In this document: positions 1-7,300 of the stretch, piece after piece
How the letters are laid out: each line of letters starts with the position of its first letter
Numbering within the stretch: the stretch's first letter is position 1
Assembly (NCBI GenBank): GCA_032353305.1
Contig: JAUCNG010027786.1
Location: 4,412-14,936 of the forward strand
Source: Cephalothrix spiralis
Taxonomy: Eukaryota; Nemertea; Palaeonemertea; Archinemertea; Cephalotrichidae
DNA length: 10,525 bases
Direction of reading: 5' to 3'
Program-made: the position numbers and the translations under genes
Notes under the pieces: model-generated
Told to the model about the DNA's origin: nothing
The model's database searches: none
What the model saw: the letters and a program-made list of their open reading frames with translations, nothing else

Positions 1-1015
1 TTTTTGTTTTTGCAGGCTTAATAATGATGGGGCCTTCAAACCGTTGTTGACTACAGAATCCTTGGTAAATAACGGAAAACAATACGGTTGTATAGTTTTC
101 AATATCAAGTATCTCTGAAAAATTAAGACTTTCGATAAATAAAAAAAACAGTTTTGCTCTGCGCATGCGCGAATCGATAAAAATCGCAGCGGAACCTTTT
201 AGATTAGGGTCATGTTTCTATCGGTCGGTGATATATTTATATAGCCTAAATCCAACACTTACCGAGATTCAAGTTCAAAATTATATTTAGACCTTCAATA
301 TCTCATTAACGGATAAATAATAAGGTTGTATAAATATATTACAAACAGATAGAAATATGACCTTAGTCTACAACAACAGGATTCCGCTTTTAATTTTTGC
401 ATGCGCAGTCTGAAAATTAAAGTGGATCAAAGTGCGCATGCGCAGATCTTGAAATTGGGTTACTTGATTTTTTCATGTATCAAAAGTATAGGTTCCGGTG
501 TGCTTGTAACAAAAATCAGAAAAAAAGAATGTCAAATGTCTTGAACATGTTGAATGACTCTTTAAATTTGTCAGGGGCACCGCGCTCTTTTTTGGACCAC
601 CTCTGATCACCTGTAACCACTTTTTCAGTCCCTACGCCTACGTTGGTCACAATTAAGGGTATAATTTAAATTATTAAATATAAAAAATAAAAAAATAATG
701 AATTACCATTAGTAAAATCCAAAGATAAAATTAGTCCGGATATGACAATCTGAAATATTCCAAAATATTTCCATAATTATTCCCATAATGTGACTTGGAT
801 CTCGGGACTGAAATATAATATCTTAAATTGAATCAATATCTCGTGATTCTGCCTCATCGCCTTTTGACTTATCCAATATAAAAGAAAATCTAATCTAATC
901 TACGGTTTTTTCCTCTCCAGCAGATTCCAGTATTTTTCCATTCGTGGAAAATTCCTGGAAGTCTTCGTGGAATTTTACAAAAAGCATTGAATGTTTACAT
1001 TCTGTATTGTTATTG
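1..1015. other. Upstream non-coding DNA
   Basis: Apart from the fold-back element, this is AT-rich sequence without a coding frame. An almost pure A/T run lies at 660-705. TTCGTGGAA is repeated at 941-949 and 964-972, next to an inverted TTTTCCA. No gene is supported. Confidence 0.6.
159..408. repeat. Fold-back (MITE-like) element with about 90-bp inverted arms
   Basis: The left arm (159-247) and the reverse complement of the right arm (323-408) align: both open CTGCGCATGC, share AGCGGAA, then GAYTARGGTCATRTTTCTAT and AATATATTTATA-like sequence, with gaps near the tips. About 75 bp separate the arms. No target-site duplication is evident and no open frame lies inside, so it would be a non-autonomous element. 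A further perfect palindrome TGCGCATGCGCA lies at 433-444, perhaps the tip of a neighbouring copy. Confidence 0.55.
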
Positions 1016-1149
1016 TCACGTGATATCGATTCTCACTAACGTATGAATGAGTCTACGTCACACAATTGACCAATCAAATCGCTTGATTCATCTGGCTTCT
1101 CGCCAGCCAATCAAAACCTACGTTAATTCTGTCATCGTAGTGGTATAAA
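1016..1149 (+). promoter_or_regulatory. Probable core promoter: E-box, CRE-like site, two CCAAT boxes, TATAAA
   Basis: TCACGTGA (1016-1023) is a palindromic E-box, TACGTCAC (1054-1061) a CRE-like site, CCAAT occurs at 1070-1074 and 1107-1111, and TATAAA at 1144-1149. If the TATA box sets a start about 25-30 bp downstream (near 1174), the CCAAT boxes fall at about -104 and -67, the usual NF-Y range, and the 5' UTR would be about 60 nt to ATG 1234. Each motif is common by chance in AT-rich DNA; the order and spacing together support the call. Confidence 0.5.
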
Positions 1150-1233
1150 CATATGGCAAAAGAAAACATAAACATAATAAATCTTGCGCTGAATCAGAAA
1201 ACATCTATATATTTTACAGTAAAATTTCATCTG

Positions 1234-1371
1234 ATGATGCCTCCAAATGAAACGACGAAAAAGGATTACAATAATGAAAATGGATCAAATAATTCAGTAG
1301 ACGAACCATTTCATTCCCTTGTAAATGACAAGAAAAATCCGGATAAAATCAAGGAGATAGAGACAAAATAT
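1234..1371 (+). CDS. Exon 1: cytoplasmic N-terminal tail
   Basis: It codes for 46 hydrophilic residues (Asn, Lys, Asp and Glu rich, starting [10 protein letters not shown]) with no membrane segment, as expected of an SLC6 N-tail. The donor is ATAT|GTAAGT at 1372, a near-perfect consensus, and it leaves phase 0, which exon 2 accepts. The start is a choice. The frame is open up to an ATG at 1153, but TATAAA lies at 1144-1149, so transcription probably starts near 1170-1180 and ATG 1153 would be outside the mRNA. ATG 1234 and ATG 1237 are adjacent; only 1237 has A at -3. A TTTTACAG at 1212-1219 could alternatively be an acceptor after an upstream non-coding exon. Tail sequences are poorly conserved, so assignment rests on frame, donor quality and promoter context. 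An alternative first exon inside intron 1 remains possible. Confidence 0.65.
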
Positions 1372-4300
1372 GTAAGTTCACAATATCTTTATCTAATTAT
1401 TGTTTATTTTTGTTTACGAATGTTTATTTGTAAATTCATGAATGAAACATTGTCTAAAATTGTTTGTTTTAGAAAATATATTTAGTCATTTTACTAATAC
1501 GATTTGATTTATCAGTAAAAAATTGTCTTTAAATTGATACCATCAAAGATGGTAGAGCCCGCCATTTTGGTTATTAGTCATGATTCTATTGATTGGCATC
1601 AACAATATGTTTGTAAATACACTCCTACGTACGTTTCCACTCCCATTTTGTATTTATATCACAAAAACAGATAAATATATATTTTGATAATTTAACTTAT
1701 TTAGAGGGGGAATTCTGTTATATTATTTACTTCCTTATCAACCAGGAAATAAAGTGTTTGTCATCAAATGGGACAGGACAAAGGGGAAAATAATTATATT
1801 ATTTCCTTCTACCAGGTCAATAAATTAATAATATATGATTTTTTTCTTCAATAATAATAATAAATGATAAACGAAATCTAATATCATGATTTATGTAATT
1901 TTCTATTGGAAATTGACCCATTTATTTAAGAGATTTGATTTTTGTATCTATAATCAGAAAAACTATAGTTCTTAGAATATCAATATATTGTTGACCCCTC
2001 ATTTTTCGTCGACACTCCTCTTATCAGAGCTTATCAAATATCTCATTCGAATGTACATGTATTATCAAATTGACGCCAACTTTGACCTAATGTAAACTCC
2101 ACCCTCCCCCACCTTTTTGTTCCGGTTGTTCAAGAAAGGGGAATGTTATCAATATTGACATTCCCTTTGTTGACATTTTGGCTAAATTTTCTTGTCAAAA
2201 TTCTCAGTATTTTATTCCGTATGATTTGATCGAACATGTAGTTTTGACACTTTAATTTCCGGGCAAATTCTCAGGACATCTTGGTGCATCCCACCATAAC
2301 CAAGATCTCGCCTTTTGTTGGTGCTTTTGGTATTTCGCGCCAGAAAAATTACCGAACTTCCTGTCATAATGACAGTGTACCTCCAGGGTGTACTAATTAG
2401 TGACATACATGCCATATAAGTCTGACAATGACCGACAATGGTATCTTCATCCCATATTATCACATTTCAAACTCTGAATCAGTTGAGACGGATATTGTTG
2501 GCACATTGCCAACACTGGTAAGCTTAAATTGATGACGTTTGTTGCTATAGAAACAGTTTCCCACTAGACAACATGTACAAGACGGTTCATAAACGAAGTG
2601 GATTTTGTCTATTTTAGGCCAATTTTATCTATTTATGGACGTTCATGTACTTATTTACTTTGATCACAAGTAATGTGAAGATTGATTTACTGATTTGTTT
2701 CTTTTTCTCGGAAACATATAGACTATGAGGTGCAATATGAAAGAGTTCAATTAAATTATTGATCTCCTTATTATACATGTAGGGGAAAATTAAGAAAAGG
2801 GGTTCCCAAAATTATTTGGGAAAATTGAACAGGAGGGGTTGTTTACAATAAAAAAATAGGGCCTTTATGACCTTTATGAATGGATTGTTTTCTGTCGGCG
2901 CACAGTGGGCCAGAATCGGCATTTTGCGTCAAGTAAGATCAAGTAATCATAGTTCATACACACAAAGTTTTTGTTGTTGCTAGGAATTCTAATTTCCTTA
3001 GCAACGAGTGGATATTAGCATTTTGACGCATTTATTGAGATCCTTAACTTTATTTTCGTAACCTTTTGGGTAAAAGATATGGGATAGTCACCCTTAACCA
3101 TCTAAATATGTTTATTTTGTTGCTATAGAAGTAGATTCCCATAGCAACGAGTACTTTTCATTTTTTTATTGTTTTTCATAGCATTTGTATGTGTTGCTAG
3201 GGACGCAGAAATCCATAGCAACGCGATTTTGATAGTTATTCTATTAATTAAAGTCATATCTCTATGTCTCTACAGCTTTAAACCAGCCGTACGCGTTCTC
3301 GATATAACTGGTTTAAAGATTGAAACGAGAAATTTGTCAGACTTTGACCCCTTATTTATCCCTTGTTTATCTTAAACGGTTGGTTTAAAGGCTTAAAATG
3401 TAATACGGATAGATAGAAACATGACCCTAATTAGCCAATATCCGGTAATATATTTTTTCAATTTACGCATGTCTAAACTTTAATAAGGAAGGTAGGATCA
3501 ATGTATTTTAGACGACATTAAACATTGTTTTTTGGCCATCCCTGTCCCCCTGTGCGGCGGGGGGGGTATTGTAATGACCGCGTTTTTTTTCCTTTGCCGG
3601 TCGGAAACTAAGTCGTCGGTTATGGCAGAAAGAAACTTATACATTTTTATCGTCGGCTTAGCTTGGCACTAATGTCATGAGACTCTTATATAACCTCTTA
3701 TCGGGGCCTTGGGCCAAATTGGCATATGAAAATTTGGCAGTTAGAGTTTCTGAAAATTTCCTATTCTATACTAGAACTATATAACTTTGATAGGGACATT
3801 GTAGTTACTGCCGGTATACCTTCTTAGTATACAGATTACAGAAGGGATAATCATTAATCAGGGGCTATTTGTCTATCTCATATATGATTTATTGATTTCG
3901 CTATTCGTCTATTGGAATCTTGATCGATGATGTCAGACATTTAGAATCTCGGGAGCACATCAATATATCATATATATAAGACATATACCCGGTAATACTA
4001 TTGCATGCCTCATAGTTCTCATAAAATTTTAGGAGATACCGATCTCAAATATGACAATTTCTCCTGTCAAAACATTTATCGCCTTGCTTCGCTCGGCATA
4101 GGCCTACGATTTTATTAGCGCATGAAAGTTATTAGAAAATCCACACATATTATCCTTAAAATTGCCAAAAATTATTTAAAATATTTCTAAAAATCCTCAT
4201 AAATCTCCTAAAATACACATATTATTTCATAAAATTTTTTAATTGGACCAAAAGTGATTATGAGGAGCCTACTTGTTTCATGTATCTAAATATGATCATA

Positions 4301-7300
4301 TATATATATGTATACATGCATATTGATATTTGACGTATATTGAAATTCGAATGTCACAGCACTGTGTCACTAGCTGCCGCTTAACCATGGACACAATCAT
4401 AATATTATCTAATATTGATTCTGCAATCTTCATATAGTACATCTTGGTCAGTTCCATATCATATGTCGGCCCCATAATTAAAAGAATGTCCATGATTATG
4501 CTACCTTACTAAACTAAGATGACGCTCCGTCCCTTTGTTTGTTATACTGTGACCGACTCAGCTTTTAAAGCGGAGTGATCACAGTGATTATGCCTAAGCC
4601 CGTCAAAATTAGAATGCGCTCCTGAAAAACTCCAGGTTTTTGGTTATGTTTTTCATTTTTTGGCAATCGGCTCAAGCATATAGATTTCTGCCTATCGTAT
4701 AAATATCGAAATGATATATTGATTCCTACAACGGCCACAAGGTGGCGGTAACTATTTGGTTTATAGATTCTCTCCGAAGGACGGTGTTGAAAAAATCACA
4801 TCAAGTCAAAACCCTGCATGTGCGCCTTCGGCGCATCAAATTACCTGGGTTAAGATTTAATATCATGGGTCTATAAACCGACTTGAGGGAGCGTAATTAA
4901 ATCATCAAAAACCTTATCAAATTAATTTGGTTAAATTATTGAAAATATTGTTTATTAAATAAAATTCAATATTTCAAAAAAAATCCTGGAAAATTTGCGA
5001 TCGTGCAGATCGACTAAATTTGCCCCGTGTAAATATTAATCCTACTCTAGTAAACAAGAGGTAGATAGCTGTACTACAACTTGAACGGGTATAAAAATTC
5101 CCGGGAAAAGAAGTGTACTTTAGCGCACTATATTAATCCCATCTTTTAGATGTTTGCATAAAGCTAGGATAGAAATCAAATATGATATTCTTGCCTTCTA
5201 TGGAATAAAACATGGTATAAAACCAATAGGACTTTTTTTATCCTTTTATATAAATATTTATGAGGATTATTTTCTATGACAACAGACGCGTCCAACTAAA
5301 AAAATGGCTGTCATTCAAATGAATTAGAGCGGTAATAGCTAAATACGAAAAGAGCATACTGGTCATGCATGCATTTGTATCATAAATCATCTAACTATAT
5401 TCTATTTAATAGAATTCATATTAATGTCGCAAAATGCGTTTCCACCTGTTGCCATGTCACATGACACGCTTAGACCTCGGATCTGAGTTATCCATGCAAT
5501 ATACTACTCACATGGATTAACGCTATAGGATTATAACGTGGATTATCGTTTGCAGATTGTTAGGTTGTGAATTTCAATTTTAAATAATGCATCATGCCTA
5601 CTGATGCTGTTATCATAGATTGGAACGTAAGTCAAATAATTCAGTATATGTGATTTTTTAGAAAATTTAATCGTTAATTTATTTGTTTTTAGCGGAGTGT
5701 TATGTTACAATCAAATTGTATACGTTAACTAATAAGAATCGATGTTTCATATACAAACTTTAATGTTTGTGCCTGTATTGCTGCATGCCGGCGTCATACC
5801 CTTTTACCATTTTTTACCCAATTTTATTACCGGAGCCAAGGTGGTAATGAGGGCTAATGAAGTGCAACTGCAAGCCCTCTCAAATAAATTGCTGGAGCCG
5901 CGGAGAATACCACTTTATAGAGGTCGTTTATTTGATAGAAAATACCACTTTATAGAAGTTGATAATTCTTAGTTTATTTTAAGGATGATCTCCAGGCCCA
6001 CCTTAACTTTCACTCCGCCACTGCCTAATAACATAGGTTTTTAATGCATTTAAATCTTATATTAAAGAAAACACTTATGTATATTTTGGAGGGATAAGAA
6101 AGTGACTCAGTTTTGGGAACGCCCTTTCTATTTACATGAAACTTTTAAATTTTTAGCTGATGATAGTAAAACATTTTACTCATGTTTGTTGGTAAACCTA
6201 AAATGTATGGTATTCATGATTGTTGTTGAGTAGTTTTTACCAACTCAAATATTGATTAATAAATTGATTTTCACTACATGTTTTATGGCTGAGTTGAATA
6301 TCATGTAGACATGCAAATAGTATAGTAAAACACTTAAATAAACGATTTTACTCTCTTAAAATGACAAAACATGTATAAGACAAACTCAGGCAAACTGAAC
6401 AAGACGGAATAAATTTGATTTAGTGTTTAAGTCATATTATACGAGATTGTACATGAAACATAACTGGTTTTTGAATAGCCTAGAATAAAATGAGAACATG
6501 TTTTAATATCGTTTCTATATTTCGCTTCGTAAATTATGAATGGAGGCCAATTACCAAGTCAATTGATTTCCCTGAGGGACTTTAGAACGCATGCAATGTT
6601 TTGATTTTGAAATTGCGCCTGTTTTTTTAATCTTTAAATTATTTAACTTTTTTTTTTAATTTTCAGGGTGAAGTGCCAATTAAAAGACCCGATGATGACG
6701 CCGAATCAGTTTCAACTGTAGAAACTCGTGGAAATTGGGGTGGAAAGTTAGAATTTCTCCTTACTTGTGTCGGATATGCTGTCGGCCTCGGGAATGTCTG
6801 GAGGTTCCCTTACTTGTGCTATAAAAATGGTGGCGGCGCGTTCTTGTTGCCGTATCTCATCATGCTTGCACTGGTTGGTCTGCCCTTGTTCTACATGGAA
6901 CTTGCATTTGGACAGTTTGCCAGTCTTGGACCAATCACTATATGGAAGATAAATCCAATTCTAAAAGGTTTGTGCATTGTTGAGATAAAATCCTGTAATA
7001 TTTGAAAGGCTACCCCCAACACTATAAAAAAAATAGTCTTATAAAAGAAGCCCCTTACCTTTTGCGAGATTCCGCCAAGCAACTTCTCGTAAGGTCCATA
7101 TATCATGAAGCGAAGAATCATCTATCAGTGATAGGACTGCGATGGATCCACCTCCTCCCTAATCGAGGCGCTGCACAGGCTCTTGCTAGCCATAGAATGT
7201 TGGTATAATCGCTGGACCTAATCGTGAGTCGTGACTTGACCAAACTTAAACTAGACGACTTCATGTTCGAGGGTACAATTCGCACCTCCGTCAAAAAAAT

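Larger units (their letters stand above)
1372..6666 (+). other. Intron 1, 5.3 kb, phase 0
   Basis: Bounded by GTAAGT and a strong poly-T acceptor. The longer open frames inside (for example 2212-2463 minus, 4296-4493 minus, 5742-5972 plus) have no recognisable domain. Small structures: TACCATC/GATGGTA hairpin at 1538-1554 beside CCCGCCATTTTGG (YY1-like); a duplicated block at 1702-1746 and 1781-1816 ending ACCAGG; AAT microsatellite near 1850; TTCCCAAA/TTTGGGAA hairpin at 2803-2822; CTTTAAACCAG/CTGGTTTAAAG at 3276-3318; G-run 3559-3566; ATTTTAGGAGA/TCTCCTAAAAT at 4026-4036 and 4204-4214; TGCGCC-TTC-GGCGCA at 4821-4835. Its size and position would suit enhancers or an alternative first exon, but neither is shown. 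Confidence 0.8.

Noticed and set aside
2212-2463. 83-codon minus-strand open frame in intron 1
   Set aside because: No family resemblance, no support from splice signals or composition; probably chance or a decayed repeat.
3169-3375. 68-codon open frame in intron 1
   Set aside because: Overlaps the third X-box-like hairpin and the CTTTAAACCAG inverted repeat; composition is that of non-coding DNA.
5742-5972. 76-codon open frame in intron 1
   Set aside because: Not homologous to an SLC6 tail by eye and contains a 35-bp-period repeat; joining it would not improve the clean phase-0 junction 1371/6667.
6767-6952. Overlapping frame inside exon 2, and the minus-strand frame 6891-7121
   Set aside because: Shadows of the conserved TM1-TM2 coding frame.
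7122-7134. CTATCAGTGATAG, identical to the core of the tet operator
   Set aside because: A 13-bp palindrome in an animal intron with no bacterial repressor or vector sequence nearby; coincidence is the simplest explanation.
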